NCBI GenBank assembly: GCA_910575245.1
Contig: CAJTEN010000020.1
Coordinates: 50,889 to 114,888 of the forward strand
Origin: Clostridia bacterium
GTDB lineage: Bacteria > Bacillota > Clostridia > Lachnospirales > Lachnospiraceae
Length of the DNA stretch: 64,000 nucleotides
Direction: 5' to 3'
A program made the translations under genes and the position numbers. Shown here piece by piece: positions 46,516 through 54,936 of the stretch. Positions within the stretch are counted from its first letter, which is position 1. The number at the start of each line of letters is the position of its first letter. The notes under the pieces are model-generated. The model did no database searches and was not told the origin of the DNA. It was given only the letters and a program-made list of their open reading frames with translations.

Positions 46516-46680
46516 CTAGTATAATCCACGATAATTACCGATCCCTTACACGCAGGATAAATTTTCATGTGCAAGGAAGCTGAATGAGGCGATGCCGGTA
46601 GCATCGTCGATTGAAGCTGACGCGGCAGATGGAAATTTAGACAAGTGAAAGGGGCGGATAATTATTGTGGATTATACTAG
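46516..46680. mobile_element. 165-bp palindromic element (MITE-like)
   Basis: The two ends, CTAGTATAATCCACGATAAT and its near-complement ATTATTGTGGATTATACTAG, pair over about 28 bp. Inner arms continue with AAATTTTCAT/ATGGAAATTT and GCGATGC/GCATCGT, so the whole element can fold into one long hairpin. No convincing target duplication is visible. It directly abuts the recombinase remnant at 46681. Confidence 0.65.
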
Positions 46681-46772
46681 CCATGATGACGAGTTACAGG
46701 GCGAGAAGAGGTTGAGGAAGGCAATATCGGAACTATCATTGTGAAAGATATGAAACGATTGGGAAGAAAGGG
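46665..46772 (+). pseudogene. Remnant of a large serine recombinase (TndX/TnpX-like)
   Basis: One frame reads SHDDELQGEK, the N-terminal SRDDELxGE motif of ICE/IME serine recombinases. After a deletion and frameshift another frame reads EEGNIGTIIVKDMKRLGRK, the conserved segment around EGxIGTVIVKDMSRLGR. Only about 30 of the roughly 500 residues remain. The second piece continues in frame into the relaxase-like tail that follows, so a deletion fused the two. Confidence 0.7.
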
Positions 46773-47319
46773 CGAAATACAGTCGCATCAGTCAACCGAC
46801 AATGCGGAGAAATTCATCACACCAAGAAAGATAGACAGCTTCGAGAGCCATGAAAAATTTACAGCAGATAAGGAACAGAGATACCAACAGTTAGAAACGG
46901 TACATCTTTCCAAGGGGCAGAGACTAAGCCGACTAAAGGAATTGTCAAAAATGTATGCCCTCTTTGCGGTGATCCAAGCCACCTATAAGGAGAGCCAGTC
47001 ACTCATAGGACTTGCAAAAATGCGGTATGATAAGGAGCATAAGGACAGCTTATCGAAGTCCCCCGAATTAAAGGAACGTATGCAGAGCCTTTTACAGAAT
47101 GGCAAGAAGATGACACCGAAACAGTGGACCGCAGAGATACAGTCTTTGCAATCTGAATATGACAGTGTCAGTAAAGAGCAGACCAAGACCGCCACAGAAT
47201 TAGAGCATGCGGAGGTAATCAGCTATAACAAAAAGAATCTTGAAAGAGAGCTTCAGAACGAGAGCCGACAGCATAACAGGCAACAGAACAAAACGAAACG
47301 GAAGGAGGAAGAAATTTAA
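46741..47319 (+). pseudogene. Chimeric remnant: recombinase stub fused to a mobilization relaxase C-terminal tail
   Basis: 192-aa frame. Its first about 11 residues (KDMKRLGRKG) come from a serine recombinase. The rest (RKIDSFESHEKFTADKEQRYQQLETVHLSKGQRLSRLKELSKMYALFAVIQATYKES...) is a highly charged helical region like the C-terminal end of relaxases/mobilization proteins of Tn4451- and Tn916-type elements. No relaxase catalytic motif is left. Assignment of the tail is by resemblance and is moderate. Probably non-functional. Confidence 0.55.
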
Positions 47320-47425
47320 TGTGAATTTTATTGTAAAGACAGGCGTTTTTTGTATAATTGAAATGTAGCATGAGTAGGATATATCGTATCTTGTGTCACA
47401 GATTTTTAGATATCGAGATGGTAAG

Positions 47426-48227
47426 GTGTCGGACGATACAAACAGACGCAGGAAGTTAAGGCAAAGCGTACCGCAAAAAATAGTGTGTTCTTAGACCTTT
47501 TCCAAGATAAAAAGAATTTGTTGAAACTGTATAAAGCATTACACCCAGAAGATACAGACGCAACAGAGGACACGCTGGATATTATAACGATAGACAATAT
47601 TCTGACAGATAATCTCTATATCGATTTGGGTATTATGGTAGGCAATAACAAATTGCTGTTGCTTTTGGAAGCGCAACCGAGTTGGACGGTAAATATTTTA
47701 ATCAGAATACTGTTGTATTATATATCATCTACACAGGCAATAGGGGCAGAAAACCCAATACAATATCGCTGTCCAAAGAGTTTTTTGACGGTGCAGATAT
47801 AGATATTGAGGTAAAAGTAAAGGTCATCTATGAGAGTGAAACAAAGGATATTATCAATCAATATATTATTTTCTGTAAAGTTTTTGATGAACAAAGAAAG
47901 CTGTACGGAATGACAGAGCAGACAGTTAGGGAAACAATCTGTATTTGCAAGGATAGGAACGTCTTAAAAGAATATCTGATGAACAGAGAAATGGAGGTAG
48001 TGACGATTATGATGAGTTTATTTAATGATGAGCAGATAATGAAAACATATTTGAAAGATATGGAAAATACTCTTACTGATAAGATTACTCACGATAAAGA
48101 CAGAGAAATAGCCGAAAGATTGATAAAAAAAGGTAAAATGTCATTGGAGGATATTGCGGATTGTGTTCCAGCATTATCTTTTGATGAATTAAAAGAAATC
48201 GAAAACGAAGTTATGCAGTTAGCGTAA
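47426..48227 (+). pseudogene. Broken Rpn-family PD-(D/E)XK nuclease gene
   Basis: The N-terminal part reads KAKRTAKNSVFLDLFQDKKNLLKLYKALHPEDTDATEDTLDIITIDNILTDNLYIDLGIMVGNNKLLLLLEAQPSWTVNILIRILLYY (47455-47727), with the Asp and Glu-x-Gln of the active site. The reading then moves to another frame (YIIYTGNRGRKPNTISLSKEFFDGADIDIEVKV...) up to 48227, missing the usual central segment (VQTYHEYFE-like). A further frameshift near 47455 separates the start region. An internal deletion plus indels have inactivated it. It is A+T-rich and lies within the mobile-element scar. Confidence 0.75.
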
Positions 48228-48329
48228 TCGGCAAAACAGTTTAATATCAAAATAACAGCGTAAAGGCGCATGGAACAGTAAATTGTAAACCAGGCGTCTT
48301 TTTTTGCGCCCAAAGGGGGGGGAGGGAAC

Positions 48330-48524
48330 ATAAGCGACAACATTCAGACCAACACCACAGGGCGATTAACGCCCTGTTTACAACAGAAAATTGACAAGAC
48401 AAGGTATTTAGCCGAGGTACATTTCTCTGATACCAGTACCCAAAACATAGCGGACAAGCTAAAGCGTGTCATTTTCCACTGCTTAGGGTATGGAAAACAG
48501 GGCAGACCTAGAAAAAGTGATTAA
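48330..48524 (+). CDS. TnpW-like small transposon protein, start codon apparently lost
   Basis: 64 codons reading SDNIQTNTTGRLTPCLQQKIDKTRYLAEVHFSDTSTQNIADKLKRVIFHCLGYGKQGRPRKSD. It resembles the small transposon-encoded protein TnpW found in Tn4451/IME-type elements (TRYxVxVHFSxTSxxxxxDKxxRLI). Ribosome binding site GGAGGG is present, but the codon in start position is ATA instead of ATG, so it is probably a dead remnant. Confidence 0.5.
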   Translation: MSDNIQTNTTGRLTPCLQQKIDKTRYLAEVHFSDTSTQNIADKLKRVIFHCLGYGKQGRPRKSD

Positions 48525-48728
48525 AAATGATGAATACGTCCTTGACAAGCAGCAACAGGCCTTGACAAAAAGCCTTCTTTGTATATTTAATTATAGAGGG
48601 AGATATTACAAATTGTACGAATGTACGGGTGAACTCTGTATGCCCAAAAACAGCACCGGAAATACCTCTCAGCCAAAAACATTGGAAACATCAATAACTT
48701 GTACAATAAAAGAAGACGAAAAAGAACA

Positions 48729-49679
48729 ATGCAGCCCAAATACATACCTCACTTTATAACTAAAACAATACTGCCCGTCTTTCTGGCTTTCGCCCTTTGC
48801 GGATGCACCTGCAGCCGGTCTCTGTCGAAAATCGATGATTCTGATATTGACAGGTACGAAATAACGATCCCCGGCATATCCAGAGATTACGATCTCCTGT
48901 TTATAACGGATACCCATGTTGTCATATCCGATGAATCTGCGGACGATGAGATTCAGAATTATTCGGAAGAACGGCTTGCCCTTTTTACCAACGACAGCGG
49001 TCTTGTTGCTTCCGGACTCTTTACTGCCTGGATTGAATATGCTGATCAAACAGAGCCCGATGCTCTGCTGCTGGGCGGAGATATTATAGATTCTCCCTCT
49101 GCCGCCAATATCGAATTCTTAAAATCCTCCCTCGAAAGCCTGAGGGTACCTTATCTTTATACTTTGGGAAACCATGACTGGACTTATCCATGGGATTATA
49201 TGACAGAATCAGGGCAGGAGGAATATCTTCCTCTCCTGGCTCCCTATATGGAATCGAATACGGCTATTCATACATTGGAATTAGATGATTTTATTATTGT
49301 GGCAGTGGATAACAGCAATAACCAGATACATCCTGACGCCCTGGAAGAATACCGGCGGATTCTTTCTTATAAGAAACCTGTCATCCTGCTGCTGCATGTT
49401 CCGTTCTATACTGAAAGCCTGCTGGCGAAGACTTCCGAAGTATGGTCAAACGGCGTCGTATTGGGCGGCGGTATCCATGGAGGTATCTATCCGAACAATA
49501 CTTCCACAGAATTTCTGTCACTCACCACCGCCGCAGACAGTCCCGTGGCTGCCGTATTCGCCGGCCACGTCCATCTGCCTGACGCATCCTCCATAGACGG
49601 AGCAAAAGAGATCCCGCAGATTGTCGGGGATGCCGGATATAAAGGCCGCGGTACCTTGATTCATATTAGCGCAGAGTAA
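48729..49679 (+). CDS. Calcineurin-like metallophosphoesterase lipoprotein
   Basis: 316 aa from ATG at 48729 (MQPKYIPHFITKTILPVFLAFALCGC), signal peptide with lipobox Cys. The upstream binding site is weak (AAGAAGA), and a start ten codons earlier is possible. Metallophosphoesterase motifs: LLFITDTHVV, ALLLGGDIIDS, TLGNHDWTYP, VILLLHVPF and VFAGHVHLPD. It is an extracytoplasmic phosphatase or nucleotidase. The mobile-element scar reaches to its start, so the native promoter may be lost. Confidence 0.85.
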   Translation: MQPKYIPHFITKTILPVFLAFALCGCTCSRSLSKIDDSDIDRYEITIPGISRDYDLLFITDTHVVISDESADDEIQNYSEERLALFTNDSGLVASGLFTAWIEYADQTEPDALLLGGDIIDSPSAANIEFLKSSLESLRVPYLYTLGNHDWTYPWDYMTESGQEEYLPLLAPYMESNTAIHTLELDDFIIVAVDNSNNQIHPDALEEYRRILSYKKPVILLLHVPFYTESLLAKTSEVWSNGVVLGGGIHGGIYPNNTSTEFLSLTTAADSPVAAVFAGHVHLPDASSIDGAKEIPQIVGDAGYKGRGTLIHISAE

Positions 49680-49994
49680 ACCATAGAGCTTATCTTCAAA
49701 ATCAATTATTCAATGTATTATACTACATTTATGATACCCGCAGTTTTCCTGTTTATCATTAAAATCTTACAGTTACTTGTAATATTCCCATATGTACCGG
49801 TTTATATACCTTTCTGTTTCAATCATATCTACTGCCGTAATCTATCGCCGTAAACAATTTTTATGTTGAAAAAAATACCAAACAGATGGATAATATTATT
49901 AAAATTATAGAATGCAAAAACTTGTAAAACGACAAAAAATACAATGATTTGAGATACTAATTATTGGAGATACTTTTCAAGGCGGTATATGTGA
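49680..49994. other. A+T-rich gap without recognised genes
   Basis: About 315 bp, rich in A+T, presumably containing the promoter of the small membrane protein gene that follows. I see no RNA, repeat or coding signal. Confidence 0.5.
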
Positions 49995-50210
49995 ATGTTT
50001 AGATGGATATCTGTTATCTTTTTTGCAGCGTTCGTGGTAGTAACAATTATTTTTAACATTGCTCAGGCAGTATATTTTATCAAGTGTTTTCGGATAAAAC
50101 AATGCTCAAACAAAAATTGCCATTTTAAGCAATTCTGCAAAAAATATAAAAAACCCTGGACAAAAGAGGATCTGGAGAGGATAAACCGGCTAATAGAGGA
50201 ACTGCAATGA
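49995..50210 (+). CDS. Small membrane protein of unknown function
   Basis: 71 aa: one N-terminal membrane helix (WISVIFFAAFVVVTIIFNIAQAVYFI), then a Cys-rich basic segment (CFRIKQCSNKNCHFKQFCKKYKKPW) and a C-terminal helix. Four Cys could bind metal or form disulfides. AAGGCGG lies upstream, a poor but usable binding site. Not a recognised family. Confidence 0.5.
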   Translation: MFRWISVIFFAAFVVVTIIFNIAQAVYFIKCFRIKQCSNKNCHFKQFCKKYKKPWTKEDLERINRLIEELQ

Positions 50211-50330
50211 GCCGAAACGGCAAAGGATATTCAAAAATACTCTTCAGGGGACTTGACAAAATTCCTCGATTTTGCCCACAAAAAAGCGGAAACACTGCAA
50301 TCATCAGTCTTTCCGCATTTAACATGCAAC

Positions 50331-50402
50331 GTGCGCTAGAGGATTCGAACCCCCGACCTTTTGGTCCGTAGCCAAACGCTCTATCCAGCTGAGCTAAGCG
50401 CA
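50331..50402 (-). tRNA. tRNA-Arg (ACG)
   Basis: Minus strand: D-arm AGCTCAGCTGGATAGAGC, anticodon loop CTACGGA (anticodon ACG) on a TTTGG/CCAAA stem, T-arm GGGGGTTCGAATCCT; acceptor strands TGCGCT/AGCGCA. CCA is not encoded. Confidence 0.95.
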
Positions 50403-50476
50403 CATCCATACAACACAAGTTATTATATAGACTTTCTAATTAAATGTCAACAGTTTGGTTAAAATTCATCCTAAAA

Positions 50477-50820
50477 ATAGTTACAGTTCAGCCTTCGGCT
50501 GCCCTGTTACGGAATCTGCCCATTCCAAGCTGCCTGCGGCGAGGGGCAGATTCTCTTGGCTAAATCTACGCGTTCTCACGGACTTTGCAGTAAATGCAAA
50601 GTCCTGGGCTGAACCAATGTCATTAAGTTAAGTCTATACACAGCGTCTGATATGATAGGATTCTCCTGAGGGCCATTGGAAAACGCCGGTACTTAATGAG
50701 GTTTTTCACGAATTTAGTACCGCTGCGTTTGGAACTGAGCGAAAGCGCGTCCTTAGGAGATTCCTATCATGTCAGGCGCGTCCGGCTTAACTTAATGACA
50801 TTGTGGGCTGAACTGTTACT
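50477..50820. repeat. Composite hairpin repeat GTTACAGTTCAGCC...GGCTGAACTGTTAC split by MITE copy 3
   Basis: Outer arms are GTTACAGTTCAGCC at about 50478 and GGCTGAACTGTTAC after 50806. Between them are hairpins GAATCTGCCC...GGGGCAGATTC and GGACTTTGC...GCAAAGTCC. The left part (about 45 bp, up to GGAATCTGCCCAT) recurs at 56867-56912, and the right part (GCAAAGTCCT...CTGTTAC) recurs loosely at 58519-58546. Removing the MITE and one copy of its duplication gives a roughly 145-bp unit. Confidence 0.65.
50615..50803. mobile_element. MITE copy 3 (189 bp, 10-bp target duplication)
   Basis: CAATGTCATTAAGTTAAG at the left end and the exact complement CTTAACTTAATGACATTG at the right. The perfect 10-bp duplication TGGGCTGAAC is at 50605-50614 and 50804-50813. 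Nearly identical to copy 2 except for the segment deleted there, and in opposite orientation to copy 1. Confidence 0.92.
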
Positions 50821-50834
50821 AAAAATATAACAGT

Positions 50835-52109
50835 TCAGTCTGGCAAAGAAAACTCCTCCGCCGCCTCCGAAACATCGGTCCCGGCCCCAATCTTTGCCAG
50901 CATCTGCCACCATGCGGTCCGCGCATCTGCCCATCCGGGAGTACTCTGCTGATAGTCGCCCATGTACGGTGTAAAAATGCTGTATTCCGTCATCAGCATA
51001 TCATTCGCATAGATATTCTTCATATCCCGCACCGGCCAGTAGGAGGAAGCAAGCACCGCTCTCGTATAGGGAGCGTCATTTTCCGTGATATAACGGATAA
51101 AGGTTTTCGCCGCCTCCGCTTTCTCTTCGTCGCCGTTGTTAAAAATTCCAAATCCCCAAATGCCGCCTTCCAGTTTTGGCACATCTCTGTCAGTGGGAAA
51201 GGCGATGGGGAAAACCTCAAAATCCAGATCAGGATTGTTGATGGTCTGCTGGATTTCCATAGAGGCGTTCCAGCAGAAGCACATAGCAGATTCTCCCTTA
51301 CAGAACAAATCAATCGCTTCCGCAGCGGTAAGGGACGGTTCAAAAGTGATTCCCTCCAGCTCATAAAGCAGCTGCAGCGCTTTAATGTTTTCTTCGCTGT
51401 CAACCGTATAAAACATGTGCGTATCATCTGTAAAAGAACCGCCGTACAAGTTATTCACCAGCGCACGGGTACCCTGGTCGCCGCTTTGATTTTTACAATA
51501 CAAAACACCTACACTTTTATGCCCCTGGGCAGTCAGCGCATGAACCGCTTCAATAAACTGCTCTGTAGTCCAGGTATGATTTTCCTCGTCTATGAAACGA
51601 AGAGCGTCCGCAGCCCGGAACATGTCATAATTAATAGCCATACAGTGAGCTGACATACAGATCGGAAACTCATAATAAGCCCCGTCTCTGTGTCGGCAAG
51701 CCGCCTTTATGTTGTCATAGACCTCTTTGGCTTGATCCGACTCCCACAGATCCGTCAAATCAACCATCCAGCCATTCTCTCCCCAGCCCGTCACAAGGCG
51801 CTCAGGACCTTCCATAACCAGATCCGGGGCACAACCGTCCCGAACGGCCTGATTGATCTTTTCGTCTCCGTTGTCGTAATTTAAATATTCCACGGTAATA
51901 TGAATATTCGGATATTCCTTATGAAAACTTGTCAGTATATTGGATACCATAGTGGGATTCCCCCAATTTCCCACCGGAAAAGTCCACAGGCTCAACTCCA
52001 CAACTTCCAGGCATCTTTCATCAGGCTCCTCAGTGGGAACCCTTCCGCCACAGGAACACAGGAAAAAGGCGGACAGCAAAAAACACATCAGGAAATATAT
52101 TCTTTTCAT
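50835..52109 (-). CDS. Extracellular solute-binding lipoprotein, probably a kinase-associated sensor
   Basis: 424 aa: signal peptide and lipobox (FLMCFLLSAFFLCSC), then a SBP_bac_1-type fold: VELSLWTFPVGNWGNPTMVSNILTSFHKEYPNIHITVEYLNYDNGDEKINQAV, CAPDLVMEGPERL, FCKGESAMCFCWNASMEIQQTI and EGGIWGFGIFNNGDEEKAEAAKTFIRYIT. Usually these deliver sugars to ABC permeases, but none is nearby. The gene follows a hybrid histidine kinase by 58 bp in the same direction, suggesting it presents a ligand to the kinase. A hairpin GAACTGTTA...TATAACAGTTC overlaps its stop codon. Confidence 0.85.
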   Translation of the reverse strand: MKRIYFLMCFLLSAFFLCSCGGRVPTEEPDERCLEVVELSLWTFPVGNWGNPTMVSNILTSFHKEYPNIHITVEYLNYDNGDEKINQAVRDGCAPDLVMEGPERLVTGWGENGWMVDLTDLWESDQAKEVYDNIKAACRHRDGAYYEFPICMSAHCMAINYDMFRAADALRFIDEENHTWTTEQFIEAVHALTAQGHKSVGVLYCKNQSGDQGTRALVNNLYGGSFTDDTHMFYTVDSEENIKALQLLYELEGITFEPSLTAAEAIDLFCKGESAMCFCWNASMEIQQTINNPDLDFEVFPIAFPTDRDVPKLEGGIWGFGIFNNGDEEKAEAAKTFIRYITENDAPYTRAVLASSYWPVRDMKNIYANDMLMTEYSIFTPYMGDYQQSTPGWADARTAWWQMLAKIGAGTDVSEAAEEFSLPD

Positions 52110-52167
52110 AAAAATTCACCTCTCCTTGCTTAGGAACTATCTGCACAAATTATTTTCGGACGCTTCC

Positions 52168-54729
52168 TTATCTATCGTTTTGCAATAAATACTGACCCAG
52201 CAGAGAAAGAATTTTCTGCAGTTCCAATGGCTTCGCAGTATGTACATTCATTCCACAATCAAGACATTTCTGCATGTCATCCTGAAACGCGTCCGCACTG
52301 ACTGCAATGATCGGAATTGTCTGCGCATCCGTCCGGTCAAGTTTCCGGATAGCCACTGCCGCCTCAAATCCTGTCATAACAGGCATTCGCAGATCCATCA
52401 GTATGGCGTCATATTGTCCCGGAGAGGATGCCCTGAACTTCTCTACACATATTTGGCCGTTTTCTGCCCATTCGCTTTCCATTCCGAATTCATAAAGCAT
52501 TTCACTGGCAATTTCCCAGTTCAATTCATTATCTTCCGCAATCAGGATACGCCTGCCATTCAGATCAATCTTTTCTTCCTCTTTTTCTTCCTGCCGGATC
52601 TCCTGGGTTTCTGTAAATGGGCGCAAACCATAATAAAGAGTAGAACGGAACAGCGGTTTGGAAATAAATCCACTGATACCCGCCTCTTCGGCTCTTGCTT
52701 CCAATTCATCACTCTCCTCCTCAGAGAAAAGCAGCATGGGCAGTCCTGACTCCAACCGTGCAGACACTTCCCTGGCGGCCTGCACACCTTCATACTCCTG
52801 TATATCATGATCCATCAATATCATTTGAAAGGCTTCCTCCGTGCCCTGACACGCCTCAATCATCCGGAAAGCCTGACTGATATCCGCCGCTGACTGCGCA
52901 TGCAGGCCGATTGAGCCCAGCGCAGAAACGGCCAGTGAAGCCGCGGTTTCATCATCGTCAATCACCAGAACATTCCGCGCCGGCAGCCTCAGTTCCTTCT
53001 CCTGTCCTGCGGCTTTTTCCATATCCAGGGCAATCCGGAAGCAGCTGCCCTTTCCCTGCTCGCTTTCAACGGTTATCGAACCGCCCATCGTATCTACAAT
53101 GTATTTGGTAATGGTCATACCCATTCCGGCCCCGGCAGCTTTCTCTACACGCGCATTGTCTTCCCGGGCGAAGGCCTCAAATATTATCTTTTGGAATTCT
53201 TCCGACATTCCTATACCGGTATCCTTGATATACAGGATGGAACGAATATATTCCTCTCCTTTTGGCGAAGTCTCCTCATACAGGTCAATTTCAATACTAC
53301 CGCCTTCCGGAGTGAATTTCACTGCGTTTCCCAGAATATTTAAGAGGATCTGGCTTAAACGCACTCTGTCCGTGCACACATTTTCGTAGTAAATATCATG
53401 GATATAAATATGAAACTGCTGATTTTTCTCCTGAACCTGCGGCTGGATAATCGTCATAATATTCTGCATGATCTCACGCAGGGAAATCGGCTCCATATGC
53501 AGCGTCAAATTTCCGTTCTCGATTTTGGACATATCCAGCATATCGGTAATCAGTCCCAGAAGATGCCGGCTGGACACATGTATCTTCTTCAGACAGGAGC
53601 GAACCCTGGGCGGATTGTCCAGGCTTTCAATCGCAATGGACGTCATCCCCATGATACCGTTCATCGGTGTACGAATATCGTGACTCATGTTGGAGAGGAA
53701 TTCATTTTTTGCCTTGTTGGCCTGTTCAGCGTTTTTTCTTGCCTCATTCAGCTCCTTCATCTGCATTCTGCTCAGGCGGTAGTACCCGATAAAGACAAAA
53801 AGCAATGCACAGATAATCAAACTGCATCCGCCAATGGAAATATAACTCCACCTTCTTCTAAGAAGCGTCACCGTGTCGTTCACTGTGTTATGGGACGTTT
53901 TCAAAAGCATATGCCATTCTGAATTCGGGAGACTGGAACAATAGACATTCCAGGTTTCGCCTGAAATCAAAACTTCGCTGCTGTAATCCCTGCCATCCTC
54001 CATTGCTTCGCGAAGTTCCGCCACATACTGGCCCGGTTCCTTACCGTCACAGGATTCATAGCTGCTCTCCACACGCTCGAAATAGTTCTCCGCGTCTTTA
54101 GCGCTGGTGTTGTGCAAAACATAACTGCCGTCATCACGGATAATTGCATATTCCATAGCATCGCTTTGAATACTGTCCTCCAGTGTATCGCCCAGGTAGC
54201 TGGCAGGCAGTCCCGCAACCAACGCGATGCTTGTGCCGCTGTCATCCATTGTATACATCGCCGGCACTCCCATCAATACAACAGGCATTCCTGTTTCATC
54301 CGTTCCCGCACAGATATTATAATTCCCTCCCTGCACGGAACGGTACAGACTTTCCGGAACGTCCGCTGTCACCTGGACGCCATAAATCATATGAAAATCC
54401 CCATCCGCAGTATAAAGCGCCAGATATTCAAACCCTGCGGAACGGGCATTATATGCCAGTTCAATCTGCATTGACGATCCACCTGTATATCGTCCTGGCG
54501 GAACGGCATTCACAAGCGATTCCACCTGAGACAGGCGCAGTTCAATAATGGTTCCAAAATGCGACGTCACCTGTTCACTGATTCCCGATATATAAAAAAC
54601 GCCAAGCTGCCCGATAGCATCTTCCCCCATCAGGTTGATACAGACAGTCTGGCAGATAAATATGAAAATACAAAATAACGATACTAAAACAAGACTTACA
54701 TTTAAAAAAAGTGTTGTTTTTTTTTCCAT
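52168..54729 (-). CDS. Hybrid sensor histidine kinase with two receiver domains
   Basis: 853 aa from the ATG at 54729, nine bases after GGGAG; an ATG two codons earlier also exists. Helix 1 (LFLNVSLVLVSLFCIFIFICQTV), an extracytoplasmic Cache-like domain (about 25-300), helix 2 (YISIGGCSLIICALLFVFIGYY), then HisKA with NEFLSNMSHDIRTPMNGIMGM (phosphoacceptor His), HATPase (NILGNAVKFTPEGG, DTGIGM, GAGMGM), and two receiver domains: VLVIDDDETAAS...ILMDHDI (divergent) and RILIAEDNELN...ILMDLRMPVMTG (canonical). No separate DNA-binding regulator is adjacent, so output may go through another HPt or protein. Confidence 0.9.
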   Translation of the reverse strand: MEKKTTLFLNVSLVLVSLFCIFIFICQTVCINLMGEDAIGQLGVFYISGISEQVTSHFGTIIELRLSQVESLVNAVPPGRYTGGSSMQIELAYNARSAGFEYLALYTADGDFHMIYGVQVTADVPESLYRSVQGGNYNICAGTDETGMPVVLMGVPAMYTMDDSGTSIALVAGLPASYLGDTLEDSIQSDAMEYAIIRDDGSYVLHNTSAKDAENYFERVESSYESCDGKEPGQYVAELREAMEDGRDYSSEVLISGETWNVYCSSLPNSEWHMLLKTSHNTVNDTVTLLRRRWSYISIGGCSLIICALLFVFIGYYRLSRMQMKELNEARKNAEQANKAKNEFLSNMSHDIRTPMNGIMGMTSIAIESLDNPPRVRSCLKKIHVSSRHLLGLITDMLDMSKIENGNLTLHMEPISLREIMQNIMTIIQPQVQEKNQQFHIYIHDIYYENVCTDRVRLSQILLNILGNAVKFTPEGGSIEIDLYEETSPKGEEYIRSILYIKDTGIGMSEEFQKIIFEAFAREDNARVEKAAGAGMGMTITKYIVDTMGGSITVESEQGKGSCFRIALDMEKAAGQEKELRLPARNVLVIDDDETAASLAVSALGSIGLHAQSAADISQAFRMIEACQGTEEAFQMILMDHDIQEYEGVQAAREVSARLESGLPMLLFSEEESDELEARAEEAGISGFISKPLFRSTLYYGLRPFTETQEIRQEEKEEEKIDLNGRRILIAEDNELNWEIASEMLYEFGMESEWAENGQICVEKFRASSPGQYDAILMDLRMPVMTGFEAAVAIRKLDRTDAQTIPIIAVSADAFQDDMQKCLDCGMNVHTAKPLELQKILSLLGQYLLQNDR

Positions 54730-54827
54730 GGTCATTATCTCCCAAAGGCTGTGGTTGAATGGCACGCGGCACTACAGCGTGCCGATATCTCCATCGCCAT
54801 GCTTTTGCTCCGCGGAAGACATATAAG

Positions 54828-54930
54828 TATAGTAAACGACATAACAAATTTCTGTTTCCGGCTCTTGCAGGAGCCATATACGGCAGCTTCTGCAAGGCCG
54901 AAAACGAAATTTCTAATGTCGTTAACTATA
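54828..54930. mobile_element. 103-bp palindromic element with TATAGTAAACGACAT ends
   Basis: TATAGTAAACGACAT at the left and ATGTCGTTAACTATA at the right form terminal inverted repeats with one mismatch; inner arms AAATTTC/GAAATTT and TTGCAG/CTGCAA continue the palindrome. It is flanked by TA on both sides, which fits the TA duplication of IS630/mariner-type elements (inference). A single arm is at 447-462. It lies in the leader between the histidine kinase and the CPBP protease gene. Confidence 0.65.
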
Positions 54931-54936
54931 ATACCG

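Noticed and set aside
48490..48759. 89-aa frame MENRADLEKVIKND...
   Set aside because: It overlaps the end of the TnpW-like frame and the start of the metallophosphoesterase, has no binding site, and its second half is low-complexity; more likely debris.
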